The notes under the pieces are model-generated. The model was not told the DNA's origin and did not search any database. It saw nothing but the letters and a program-made list of their open reading frames with translations. A program made the translations under genes and the position numbers. Positions 16,889-23,630 of a stretch of 23,698 bases of DNA are shown one piece after another. Source of the DNA: RGIG7213 sp045540335 (lineage in GTDB: Bacteria; Bacillota; Clostridia; Oscillospirales; CAG-272); assembly GCA_045540335.1 (NCBI GenBank), contig JAZQHC010000043.1:1-23698 (forward strand), in the 5' to 3' direction. How positions within the stretch are numbered: position 1 is the stretch's first letter; every line of letters starts with the position of its first letter.

Positions 16889-17779
16889 ATGGAATTACGC
16901 AATTTAATAACTTTTATCCGCGTAGCAGAGCTGGGCAGCTTTACAAAAGCAGCCGAGCAGCTTGATTATTCCCAATCAACCGTTTCCTTTCAAATAAAAC
17001 AGCTTGAAGAAGAATTGGGCTGCTTGTTGTTTGACAGGATAAACCATACCATAACACTTACCGAACGCGGGCGCGAGCTTGTTTCCTATGCGCATCGCAT
17101 CTGCACCCTTACAGATGAATTTAAAGAAAGCCTTCAAGAAGAAAAAAGCTGCGGCGGGCATATCCATATAGTAACACCCGATTCTGTCTGCGAAGAAATG
17201 ATTTTTTCGCATTATATTGATTTTCACACCAAATATCCCGATATTTCCATTCAATTCACCACGGCAGACACCTCTGTAATGTTTGATATGCTTGATCACA
17301 ACGAGGCAGACGTAATAATAACGCTTGATAATCATTCCTACCACAAGGATTATGTTATTGCTAAAGAACAGCGCCTTGGAATGAATTTCGTTGCAAATGC
17401 TAATTCAAAATTTGCCAACTGCAAGCAATTATCAATCAACGATATAATAAACGAGCCGTTCATCCTTACCGAATACGGGCAGGGATACAGGCGAGTGCTT
17501 GATATCGAGCTTGCAAAAAAATCCTTGGGAATAACACCCGTTCTTGAAATAGGAAGAACAGACATTATAACGTCTATGATATGCCAAACAGACATGATAT
17601 CGTTTCTTCCCGACTTTGTAACGGAAGAAATGATAAAGAAAGGAAAACTGTGTTATCTTGACGTATGCGATATAAATATAGATATTTGGAAGCAGCTTAT
17701 CTACCATAAAAACAAATGGATATCTAAAACGTTGAAAACGTTTATTAACTACGTAAAAAAGGAAGAATTCGCAAATTAA
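16889..17779 (+). CDS. LysR-family transcriptional regulator
   Basis: DNA-binding regulator of 296 residues. It has an N-terminal winged helix-turn-helix (residues 1-60: LITFIRVAELGSFTKAAEQL, YSQSTVSFQIKQLEEELG, LFDRINHTITLTERG) and a periplasmic-binding-fold effector domain (about 90-290). ATG 16889 follows GAGGTG. It is the only plus-strand protein-coding gene supported in this window and is divergent from the importer, so regulation of that operon is the obvious hypothesis. The co-inducer cannot be told from sequence. Confidence 0.93.
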   Translation: MELRNLITFIRVAELGSFTKAAEQLDYSQSTVSFQIKQLEEELGCLLFDRINHTITLTERGRELVSYAHRICTLTDEFKESLQEEKSCGGHIHIVTPDSVCEEMIFSHYIDFHTKYPDISIQFTTADTSVMFDMLDHNEADVIITLDNHSYHKDYVIAKEQRLGMNFVANANSKFANCKQLSINDIINEPFILTEYGQGYRRVLDIELAKKSLGITPVLEIGRTDIITSMICQTDMISFLPDFVTEEMIKKGKLCYLDVCDINIDIWKQLIYHKNKWISKTLKTFINYVKKEEFAN

Positions 17780-17827
17780 CAAATAAAACGAGAGATTTTA
17801 TTAAATAAAAATCTCTCGTTTTATTTG
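17780..17827. terminator. Bidirectional terminator, 20-bp perfect stem
   Basis: Perfect 20-bp inverted repeat (17780-17799 and 17808-17827) with an 8-nt loop. It begins one base after the lysR stop and ends 11 bases before the stop of the convergent coiled-coil gene. A-rich and T-rich ends on both strands mean it can serve both genes. Confidence 0.9.
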
Positions 17828-17838
17828 TTTCAACATAT

Positions 17839-18780
17839 TCAAATATCGGTATTTACGATCAGCTCGTGCAAAGCTTCCTTTTTAGCCAATCGTTCTTCTT
17901 CAAAATCGCTTAACAATTCAGAAAGATGGTTCAAAATGTTTTCTATTTCTTTTGCCGTATTTTTTACTTTCTTTTCAGATTCCTTTATATCCTCAAGCAC
18001 CTCGTAATCCGCAAAAAATGAATCCAAAAAGCAATCGGCAAAGCGCAAAAAGCCCTCAATGTTAACTTTGATATTCGCATCGATCGCAGTGTCCGAAAGC
18101 TCTGTAGAAAAACGATTCAATTTCACTTGCAAGGTTTCCGTTAACTCCTGCGCTTCATCAAGCGTTATGTGCTTTACAGTGCTGCTTGTAACCCCGCCCG
18201 CCAAAAGATCGTAAATTCCCCAGTTTTTTGCCTCTTGTATTTTTTCCAAAAGCTGATTGGTAATATTTTTCGCTTCTTCACCTACGTTTATCGCTTCACG
18301 AATTTCTTTTTTTTGCCTTTGTAAATACGTAATTTCCTTTTCCAGGTGCAATATTCTTTCTGCATTATGATCCTTCTTATCTTTTATAACAGCAGCCTTT
18401 TCACCCAGAATCTTTGCATAGCTTTTTTCACAATCCAAAAGGTCTTGAAGCTCGTTTTCATACTTTTGTATATCACTTTTGATCGCAGAAAGCTCGCGAA
18501 AGGCTACGTCATATTTTGCAGATGCAGCGTATGCCTGCTTTCGTTCTTCGTCAAGCTTTGCTTCTTTTTTTCCCAAGCACTCGTATAAAAAAGCAGTTAA
18601 ACTGCGCCCCTCAAGCTTTTCAACGTCCCTCTGCTCATCATTTTTGATACTTTCAAGCTCTTCAACCTTTATATCAAGCCTGCTTTTTTGATCGTACAAG
18701 CTTTTCAGCATTTTTTGCAGATGTGTTTTTCTTGCAACCTGCGCCGAAAGGCGTTGTAATTCTTCGTCGTAATATGTCAT
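17839..18780 (-). CDS. Conserved coiled-coil protein of unknown function
   Basis: 313 residues, cytoplasmic, no signal peptide or membrane segment. Long charged helices with heptad-like spacing cover residues about 1-60, 95-185 and 260-305. A distinct central segment reads NWGIYDLLAGGVTSSTVKHITLDEAQELTETLQVK (split here: positions 186-220), a pattern I recall from uncharacterised Firmicutes proteins. A small Cys pair and no known catalytic motif are present. It has its own near-perfect promoter and GAGGAA before ATG. It is monocistronic and convergent with lysR. Function unknown. Confidence 0.8.
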   Translation of the reverse strand: MTYYDEELQRLSAQVARKTHLQKMLKSLYDQKSRLDIKVEELESIKNDEQRDVEKLEGRSLTAFLYECLGKKEAKLDEERKQAYAASAKYDVAFRELSAIKSDIQKYENELQDLLDCEKSYAKILGEKAAVIKDKKDHNAERILHLEKEITYLQRQKKEIREAINVGEEAKNITNQLLEKIQEAKNWGIYDLLAGGVTSSTVKHITLDEAQELTETLQVKLNRFSTELSDTAIDANIKVNIEGFLRFADCFLDSFFADYEVLEDIKESEKKVKNTAKEIENILNHLSELLSDFEEERLAKKEALHELIVNTDI

Positions 18781-18830
18781 TTATTTATTTCCTCATTTGT
18801 ACTTTTAAGCTTTGAAAATACGTGCTTTGA

Positions 18831-18859
18831 ATTATAGCATACATACTTTCTGATGTCAA
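18831..18859 (-). promoter_or_regulatory. Consensus sigma-A promoter of the coiled-coil gene
   Basis: Minus-strand TTGACA (18854-18859), exactly 17 bp, TATAAT (18831-18836), with TG at the extended -10. This is a full consensus, so the unknown coiled-coil protein is probably well expressed. The predicted start is near 18824, about 44 nt before the ATG. Confidence 0.88.
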
Positions 18860-18915
18860 GTTATCCGCTTGTGTATTGGCTTTTGCAAGCAAAAGTACAG
18901 CCTTACAGATTGCTT

Positions 18916-20061
18916 TTATTGTTTTAAAATATGAACGGTAACAATTTCGCAATCCGTTCCGATACGCATCGGCATCCCCCAGCTTCCCACACCTGATGTT
19001 ACTATAACGTGCGGGCTTTCGCTATTTCTTTTGTAATATCCGTGGTCAACCTCATATATTGCATCTGTGATAAAATTCGCCGGAAACACTTGCCCCTTAT
19101 GGGTATGCCCACACATGATAAGATCGGCTTCTTTGCCGTATTCACCGATATTTGCAGGGTTATGATCCATCACAACAACAGGCATTGATGCATTGTCGGA
19201 AAAATCTAAAAAACTTGAAAGCTCGCCCCGTTTTTGCCGGTTATATCCGCCTATGGGCGAAGAATCAAGACGGCCTGCCAACACCAACCTATTATCAATA
19301 ACAATATATTCTTCCTTCAAAAGATGTACGCCGGAGCTTTGTAAAAATGTCTCCATTTGAGATGATGTCGGTCCTGCATCGTGGTTTCCAAGGCACGCAT
19401 ATACACCATATGTGGTATTCAATTCGTTTAATATTTCCGATGCTCTATCGGGATTTCGTATCGCTGCATAATCTGTATCAAAAATATCACCCGCTATGCA
19501 TACAACGTCAGGATTACGGGAATTTATTTCATCTACTATCATCTTCAAACGTGATTCAGACCCGATTGAACCAAGATGAAGATCACTTATCATAACAATG
19601 TTAATATCTGAAACATCTACTTTATTTTCTACGTGAATATCGTATGAAATATGCTCTATCCCGCGTGCGTGTATAAAACCGTAGGCGCATACAATGCCCG
19701 CCAAAGCAAATACACACGCAGTTAAAATGCCGTTAAAATACCGATGTGAAACAAATGAAGCCTTCATTATCCTCGGTAATAACATCAGTATATCACCTGC
19801 AACCGTCATAATAAGCAAAACGATAAATATTCCCATATAATACGCGCTTATCACACCCAGTAAATATTTTGCATTGTCTGAAAAAGGAAGCATCGACCTT
19901 GCAAAGCCCACAACCAAAGTAAGCGCCATAACCAAAAACAGTACCAATATAGGCCAAAAACGCACACATGGACAGAATGATGATATTCCTTTAAAGGCGC
20001 GATATGCTATATAACCGCTTGTACCGCCAAGAATACAAAATATTGTAAGAAAAACGCCCAT
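18916..20061 (-). CDS. Membrane-anchored metallophosphoesterase (YkuE/YaeI-like)
   Basis: 381 residues. Four hydrophobic helices occupy residues about 1-20, 36-55, 66-95 and 109-131, followed by a calcineurin-like phosphoesterase domain. All metal-ligand motifs are intact: DLH (Asp160, His162), GDIFD (Asp192), GNHD (Asn226, His227), MDHNP (His300) and GHTH (His319, His321). Related YkuE and YaeI proteins act at the membrane; the substrate here is unknown. ATG 20061 follows GGAG at 7 nt. It has its own promoter and lies downstream of the retron, separated by a terminator, so it is probably not part of it. Confidence 0.92.
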   Translation of the reverse strand: MGVFLTIFCILGGTSGYIAYRAFKGISSFCPCVRFWPILVLFLVMALTLVVGFARSMLPFSDNAKYLLGVISAYYMGIFIVLLIMTVAGDILMLLPRIMKASFVSHRYFNGILTACVFALAGIVCAYGFIHARGIEHISYDIHVENKVDVSDINIVMISDLHLGSIGSESRLKMIVDEINSRNPDVVCIAGDIFDTDYAAIRNPDRASEILNELNTTYGVYACLGNHDAGPTSSQMETFLQSSGVHLLKEEYIVIDNRLVLAGRLDSSPIGGYNRQKRGELSSFLDFSDNASMPVVVMDHNPANIGEYGKEADLIMCGHTHKGQVFPANFITDAIYEVDHGYYKRNSESPHVIVTSGVGSWGMPMRIGTDCEIVTVHILKQ

Positions 20062-20106
20062 ATAACTCTCCGTATTTAATGTGATAATGAATATTTTATC
20101 TATTAC

Positions 20107-20135
20107 ACTTTATCATAAAGAAAAAGCCGTGTCAA
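20107..20135 (-). promoter_or_regulatory. Promoter of the metallophosphoesterase gene
   Basis: Minus-strand TTGACA (20130-20135), 17 bp, TAAAGT (20107-20112), with TG at the extended -10. The start is predicted near 20100, about 39 nt before the ATG. Confidence 0.7.
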
Positions 20136-20149
20136 GCACCAAAGCAAAA

Positions 20150-20345
20150 TACCGAATACTAAGGCGTTGTCTTTCCAAGAATAGATACAAACTTTGCTTG
20201 ATTACGGCACAGTGCCATTGCTTCACAGCGATATTCCGCTTGCACCGGGTAACATTCGCTACGCAAACTATACGGCAAATAGAATATCACTTCAAGTCAA
20301 CACCTTGAAATATCACTTTTGCGAAAGTAAAATATCACGCCGCTA
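20150..20345. repeat. Degenerate intergenic repeat with ATATCAC units
   Basis: No credible gene is present between the metallophosphoesterase and the RT stop (20062-20540). This part is richer in GC than its flanks and carries three copies of an A-ATATCAC motif (20284-20290, 20310-20316, 20332-20338) spaced 26 and 22 nt apart. Short plus-strand frames cross it but have no ribosome binding site. It looks like a decayed copy of a dispersed repeat; its origin is unknown. Confidence 0.45.
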
Positions 20346-20421
20346 CAACAGCATACCACTAAAAACTATCAAAAAACACGCTCACTTACTAACTACTGAA
20401 ATTGGTGATGCAATAGAAAAG

Positions 20422-20451
20422 AGCCGATACGGAAATAAATCCATATCGGCT
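20422..20451. terminator. Terminator downstream of the retron RT
   Basis: Stem AGCCGATA (20422-20429) with TATCGGCT (20444-20451), plus an inner GG/CC pair across a mismatch, and an 8-nt loop. T-runs occur on both strands (GCTTTTTA on plus, CTTTTC on minus). It is about 90 nt after the RT stop codon, with no gene between, so it likely ends the retron transcript. Confidence 0.7.
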
Positions 20452-20540
20452 TTTTACTGCACTTTAACGCCCAAGGTTAACACATTAAAGTTTTTTTTAA
20501 CAAATTAAATATATTACAAAATATTACTTTTTAAGAAATT

Positions 20541-21440
20541 TTATAGAAAAAAATCCTTATATCGCATAAACTCAGGGTCGTTAGGTATTGTTTGAAGAAC
20601 GAAAGCTATTCGTCCGCGTAAAGATAAAAGATATTGCTGCTTATCAAATATTTCGCGCTTCTTTAAATGCTCATCAATACCAAATTTTTCAATGTAGTAC
20701 ATTTCCTGTCGGATTTTCTTTTTATATTCCTTTGTAATATTGATCTTCTCGTTAACTACTATTCCCGTTACGGTTTGACGTTTGCTTGCAGAAATAACCG
20801 CCGTTTTTCGATTTTTCAAAAAAAGACCAAGCTTGCAAAGCTCGTCCTTTACAAATGATATGATGACAGTTTCATCAAAATCACCCGAAAAAGTCATATC
20901 ATCACAATATCTTGTGTAGTCTATGTTTTTCTTATTGCAAAAAGCACCAACCTTCTCATCAAAGCTATACATAATAATGTTTGTAATAGCAGGCGAGGTA
21001 GGCGCGCCTTGCGGAAGTGACTCTTTGTAACAGCAAAGCATTGTTAAAAGTATTCGGATTGATTCTGCATATTTCTCTTTATAAAAAACGATATCCTTAA
21101 CTTTCGAATAAATAATATTATCAAAAAATCCATTTATATCAAGCTTTAAAATCTTTTTCTTTCCAACGTGCGGTTTGGCATTTTGTTGAACACTGCTACC
21201 GCATTTATATGCTTTTGCATATCTCGACGTCGGATACTGGATCAAAATATTATCAACGATAGATCTCTGTACCTTTTTTAAAATCAAATCAGGTACGGAG
21301 AGCTTTCTTTTACTTCCGTCACTCTTTGGAATAAAAATACTATGATAATGCTTATCAAGATTATTGCTCAATCCGTAAAGAGTCCTTGCCGAAAAGCCCA
21401 AATCTTGCTCGATTGAGGCAAGTTCTTTATAAACTATCAT
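20541..21440 (-). CDS. Retron reverse transcriptase
   Basis: RNA-directed DNA polymerase, 299 residues, making msDNA from the adjacent ncRNA. RT motifs in order: IPKSDGSKRKLSVP (37-50), retron-type NAxxH as NAKPH (87-91), LDINGFFDNI with catalytic Asp101 (100-109), LPQGAPTSPAITN (142-154), YTRYCDDMTFSG with YCDD at 178-181 (many retrons have YADD), and KNRKTAV. VTG is at 224-226, the Y-region motif diagnostic of retrons. There is no maturase, endonuclease or extra domain; the C-terminus ends shortly after the thumb. AGGAG is 6 nt before ATG. The ncRNA lies 25 nt upstream on the same strand. It probably belongs to an anti-phage retron, but no recognised effector gene adjoins it. Confidence 0.93.
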   Translation of the reverse strand: MIVYKELASIEQDLGFSARTLYGLSNNLDKHYHSIFIPKSDGSKRKLSVPDLILKKVQRSIVDNILIQYPTSRYAKAYKCGSSVQQNAKPHVGKKKILKLDINGFFDNIIYSKVKDIVFYKEKYAESIRILLTMLCCYKESLPQGAPTSPAITNIIMYSFDEKVGAFCNKKNIDYTRYCDDMTFSGDFDETVIISFVKDELCKLGLFLKNRKTAVISASKRQTVTGIVVNEKINITKEYKKKIRQEMYYIEKFGIDEHLKKREIFDKQQYLLSLRGRIAFVLQTIPNDPEFMRYKDFFL

Positions 21441-21465
21441 AATGCTCTCCTTTCCCGATTCACAT

Positions 21466-21711
21466 CAGAACAACACTAATTTGTATGACGAAACGCGCAG
21501 ACATAGTTCAGCAAGGTGAAGTTTACGTAACCTTGCATCACTATGGCGAGCATTTCGGCTAAGCGAACAAGTACGTTAAACAAAAGCTTTCGAAATCGCC
21601 TAAGCATGTAGAAAAGCTTTTGTAGGACTTGTGCAGCGAATGAGGTAAATATAAGTGAAAAGATGACGACTCGCCACCCCTTTCAAAAAAATGAAATACA
21701 CTGTTGTTCTG
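21466..21711 (-). ncRNA. Retron msr-msd ncRNA
   Basis: The transcript runs from about 21711 down to 21466, ending 25 nt before the RT gene. Its ends form a perfect 10-bp a1/a2 repeat: CAGAACAACA (21702-21711) with TGTTGTTCTG (21466-21475), read on the minus strand. After a1 come two small msr stems: UUUCA/UGAAA (21681-21696) and GGUGGCG-AGU-CGUCAUC (21662-21678, two G-U pairs). A long msd stem follows, with pairs 21551-21560/21635-21642 (two bulges), ACAAGU/ACUUGU (21567-21572/21627-21632) and an 11-bp ACAAAAGCUUU/AAAGCUUUUGU (21580-21590/21613-21623) under a 22-nt loop. A second stem (21502-21545) has 6 and 7 bp around a 3x3 internal loop. The branching G was not identified with confidence. 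Confidence 0.85.
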
Positions 21712-21716
21712 TATTC

Positions 21717-21745
21717 ATTATATAACAGCATATTATATTATGCAA
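21717..21745 (-). promoter_or_regulatory. Retron promoter
   Basis: Minus-strand TTGCAT (21740-21745), 17-bp spacer, perfect TATAAT (21717-21722). The predicted start is about 21710, almost exactly at the first base of the a1 repeat. This sets the 5' end of the ncRNA independently of the folding evidence. Confidence 0.8.
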
Positions 21746-21878
21746 CACTTTCATAAAATTTTTTTTTTGATTTAGTTTAATTTTCCAAAAATAACAATAT
21801 CAAAACTTTTTTTATAAAGCATTACTACAATAATCAACAAAGACCTAATTCTTCCACCGAAAGATACAGCTCGTTAAA

Positions 21879-21905
21879 AAAGCACCTGTTATTCACAAGT
21901 GCTTT
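21879..21905 (-). terminator. Terminator after the XRE-type gene
   Basis: Stem AAAGCAC / GTGCTTT, extended past a mismatch by TGT/ACA, followed on the minus strand by TTTAACG in a run of six Ts (including stem Ts). It lies 31 nt after the stop codon at 21936, so the XRE gene and the retron appear to be separate transcripts. The rest of 21746-21878 is AT-rich with no feature seen. Confidence 0.7.
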
Positions 21906-21935
21906 CTTCTGAGTTATCCAAACAATGTCGAACCC

Positions 21936-22952
21936 TTATATTGTAGAAAACTGCTCAGTTCTTTTACCTGTGCGGCGATAGGTATATTCATCGTCACCAC
22001 ATCCCTGCAAAACGATCTCATCATCTGTATAGCGTTTAACACACCACATAAGACCTTTGGTTGTCATAAGGCACTTTCCAAGCTCACATTGCTCGGTCGG
22101 AATTTTTATGTTACTTGACTCATAAGAAAAGTCGTAATGGAATCCACACCATTTCTCACTATTGTCCTTATAATTTCTAATTCTGAAAAACTGTTCACCT
22201 CTAAACAAGCCAAGGTCGAAAACGATATTGTATGAGGCTCCGCAATATATGTTGGTATTCACCGCTTTTATCGAGAAAATGTACTCTGTCTTACCTGTAC
22301 ACAAGAAAAAGTTAAAATCATCATGTGTCGCGTGATAGCTGTCAGCCATTCTCCATAAAGTAAGGCATTTGGGTATCCCGGCTTCTTTCACAGTTGGTAG
22401 CGATGTTCCACTATGATCAACCACAAAGGATTCCAAACGTCGCATAAACTTCTTCAAATTCGGGTCATAAGCTGCCCCTAATTCCGATGCCAATTCACTA
22501 TTACAAATTGCTGTATGAGGATCACTATCTTCAACAAAATATGCATATTCTGTTTTTTCACTCACCAAATCTCTTTCGCAGATCGCAACAAGATGTTTTT
22601 TATTTTCGTATCCGCGATAAAGCTTTGCCCCCAATATATTATTGTCTGACGAGCAATAAAGCACAAGTGAAAATTTTTCAGTCTCTACAATTTCACAATT
22701 AGAGTCAGGATAAACGCCGCAGGTAAAATACTCAACATCAATATCAAAGGTACTTATACCATCCTTTAAAATAGAATCGGTACTAACAGAAAAAACTCTG
22801 CTGATAAGTACGATTTTTGCAATTTCCGGAAATGTCTGATCGAGCTCCAAACGCGAAACGGTTTGCCGCGTTGTACCAAGCTTCTCTGCAAACTCTTCCT
22901 GTGAAAGACCGTGTTCTATTCTTATTTGTTGTATCCTCTGCCCAAGTGTCAT
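21936..22952 (-). CDS. XRE-family helix-turn-helix protein with unknown C-terminal domain
   Basis: 338 residues. The N-terminal lambda-repressor-type HTH (residues 4-60) reads LGQRIQQIRIEHGLSQEEF and LGTTRQTVSRLELDQTFPEI. A linker (KDGIST) leads to about 270 residues of predicted beta-rich sequence with many aromatics, for which I recognise no family. There is no membrane segment. ATG 22952 follows GGGAGG. It lies just upstream of the retron on the same strand but has its own promoter and terminator. It may be an ordinary regulator; some retron classes do carry HTH proteins, so a link is possible but unsupported beyond position. Confidence 0.8.
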   Translation of the reverse strand: MTLGQRIQQIRIEHGLSQEEFAEKLGTTRQTVSRLELDQTFPEIAKIVLISRVFSVSTDSILKDGISTFDIDVEYFTCGVYPDSNCEIVETEKFSLVLYCSSDNNILGAKLYRGYENKKHLVAICERDLVSEKTEYAYFVEDSDPHTAICNSELASELGAAYDPNLKKFMRRLESFVVDHSGTSLPTVKEAGIPKCLTLWRMADSYHATHDDFNFFLCTGKTEYIFSIKAVNTNIYCGASYNIVFDLGLFRGEQFFRIRNYKDNSEKWCGFHYDFSYESSNIKIPTEQCELGKCLMTTKGLMWCVKRYTDDEIVLQGCGDDEYTYRRTGKRTEQFSTI

Positions 22953-22985
22953 AATGATTACCTCCCTGCCCGTTTGTTCTACATC

Positions 22986-23014
22986 ATTATATCATATTCT
23001 TAACAATATGTCTA
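22986..23014 (-). promoter_or_regulatory. Promoter of the XRE-type gene
   Basis: Minus-strand TAGACA (23009-23014), 17 bp, TATAAT (22986-22991), with TG at the extended -10. The start is predicted near 22979, about 27 nt before the ATG. Confidence 0.75.
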
Positions 23015-23032
23015 TCAACCGAACGCGGAATT

Positions 23033-23053
23033 TTGTCACGCAGGACGTGACAA
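23033..23053. other. Palindrome in the XRE upstream region
   Basis: Perfect 8-bp inverted repeat TTGTCACG / CGTGACAA with a 5-nt centre, just upstream of the -35 of the XRE gene. It could be a regulator site or an RNA hairpin. Nearby GACC-AAAA-GGTC (23073-23084) is a second small palindrome. I see no gene in 22953-23203. Confidence 0.4.
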
Positions 23054-23203
23054 GAAAAAGTCATAGGTTCGAGACCAAAAGGTCGAAAAAAAGGTGCAAT
23101 GGTGAAAGAGTGTTGTTTTTTTGTAAAAACATAAAAAGTCCTTAAAAATCAAGAACCTTGAGATTTTTCGGAGTATTTTATTCAAATGAATATTAAAGCA
23201 AAA

Positions 23204-23227
23204 AGCAGACCACAAATGCGATCTGCT
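23204..23227 (-). terminator. Terminator after the tRNA-Asn fragment
   Basis: Stem AGCAGACC / GATCTGCT (8 bp including one G-U) with an 8-nt loop, followed on the minus strand by TTTTTGCTTT. It lies just beyond the CCA end of the tRNA-Asn fragment, as expected if an intact tRNA gene once stood here. Confidence 0.75.
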
Positions 23228-23233
23228 TCTTGT

Positions 23234-23281
<48 letters not shown>

Positions 23282-23289
23282 TTCTCTTC

Positions 23290-23348
23290 CTAAAACATAG
23301 TCGCCTCGTGCGCCTCGAAATACTCGGCTTCGACGCTCCTTGTTTTAG
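23290..23348. mobile_element. 59-bp palindromic element with 8-bp terminal inverted repeats
   Basis: CTAAAACA (23290-23297) and TGTTTTAG (23341-23348) bound a GC-rich interior with its own partial dyads, for example TCGAA/TTCGA. The size and structure resemble a small non-coding MITE or REP unit. It sits immediately beside the break in the tRNA-Asn fragment. No target duplication was identified. Confidence 0.45.
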
Positions 23349-23361
23349 TTATCTCCCATCA

Positions 23362-23384
23362 AAAAAGGATTATCAATCCTTTTT
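23362..23384. terminator. Perfect 10-bp terminator-like hairpin
   Basis: AAAAAGGATT / AATCCTTTTT with a 3-nt loop, A- and T-rich at both ends, so usable on either strand. It lies between the palindromic element and the D-arm remnant. Confidence 0.5.
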
Positions 23385-23396
23385 CTCGGTCCGTCA

Positions 23397-23418
23397 CTCT
23401 ACCGACGAGTCGGTAGAG
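23397..23418. repeat. Inverted duplicate of a tRNA D-arm segment
   Basis: CTCTACCGAC and GTCGGTAGAG form a 10-bp perfect palindrome around GA. The CTCTACCGAC half matches the D-arm of the intact tRNA-Asn (23552-23561 region). The other half is its inverted copy. It suggests a rearranged remnant of the missing 5' half of the broken tRNA. Confidence 0.5.
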
Positions 23419-23474
23419 CTTACAACACTTTAACATAATAGTGCTGTTGTAAACCAATAAAATCTAAAACAAAA

Positions 23475-23492
23475 GACATCCAAATGGATGTC
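23475..23492 (-). terminator. Terminator after tRNA-Asn
   Basis: GACATCC / GGATGTC with a 4-nt loop, followed on the minus strand by TTTTGTTTTAG. It lies 8 nt beyond the tRNA 3' end and probably terminates the rRNA-tRNA transcript. Confidence 0.8.
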
Positions 23493-23499
23493 CTTTGTT

Positions 23500-23576
<77 letters not shown>

Positions 23577-23596
23577 ATATTCTCTTTTTTTAAGGT

Positions 23597-23627
23597 GGAA
23601 AGCAAGCACATCTCTGTACTTGCTTCC
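23597..23627 (-). other. Processing hairpin between 5S and tRNA-Asn
   Basis: GCAAGCAC / GTACTTGC (8 bp with one G-U), extended by GGAA/TTCC past a bulge. No T-run follows on the minus strand, so it is more likely an RNA processing stem than a terminator. Confidence 0.5.
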
Positions 23628-23630
23628 TTT

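Noticed and set aside
18880..18895. CTTTTGC-AA-GCAAAAG hairpin after the metallophosphoesterase as terminator
   Set aside because: Loop of 2 nt and no T-run on the minus strand.
20194..20508. Plus-strand frame of 104 codons in the retron-phosphoesterase spacer
   Set aside because: No ribosome binding site, runs through the degenerate repeat and a terminator hairpin.
20541..21440. RT as a group II intron or diversity-generating element
   Set aside because: No maturase or endonuclease domain, no intron structure or variable-repeat pair seen, and retron NAxxH and VTG motifs plus the a1/a2 ncRNA are present.
23064..23076. T-arm-like GGTTCGAGACC, possible tRNA remnant
   Set aside because: Too short and no matching acceptor, D-arm or anticodon arm nearby.
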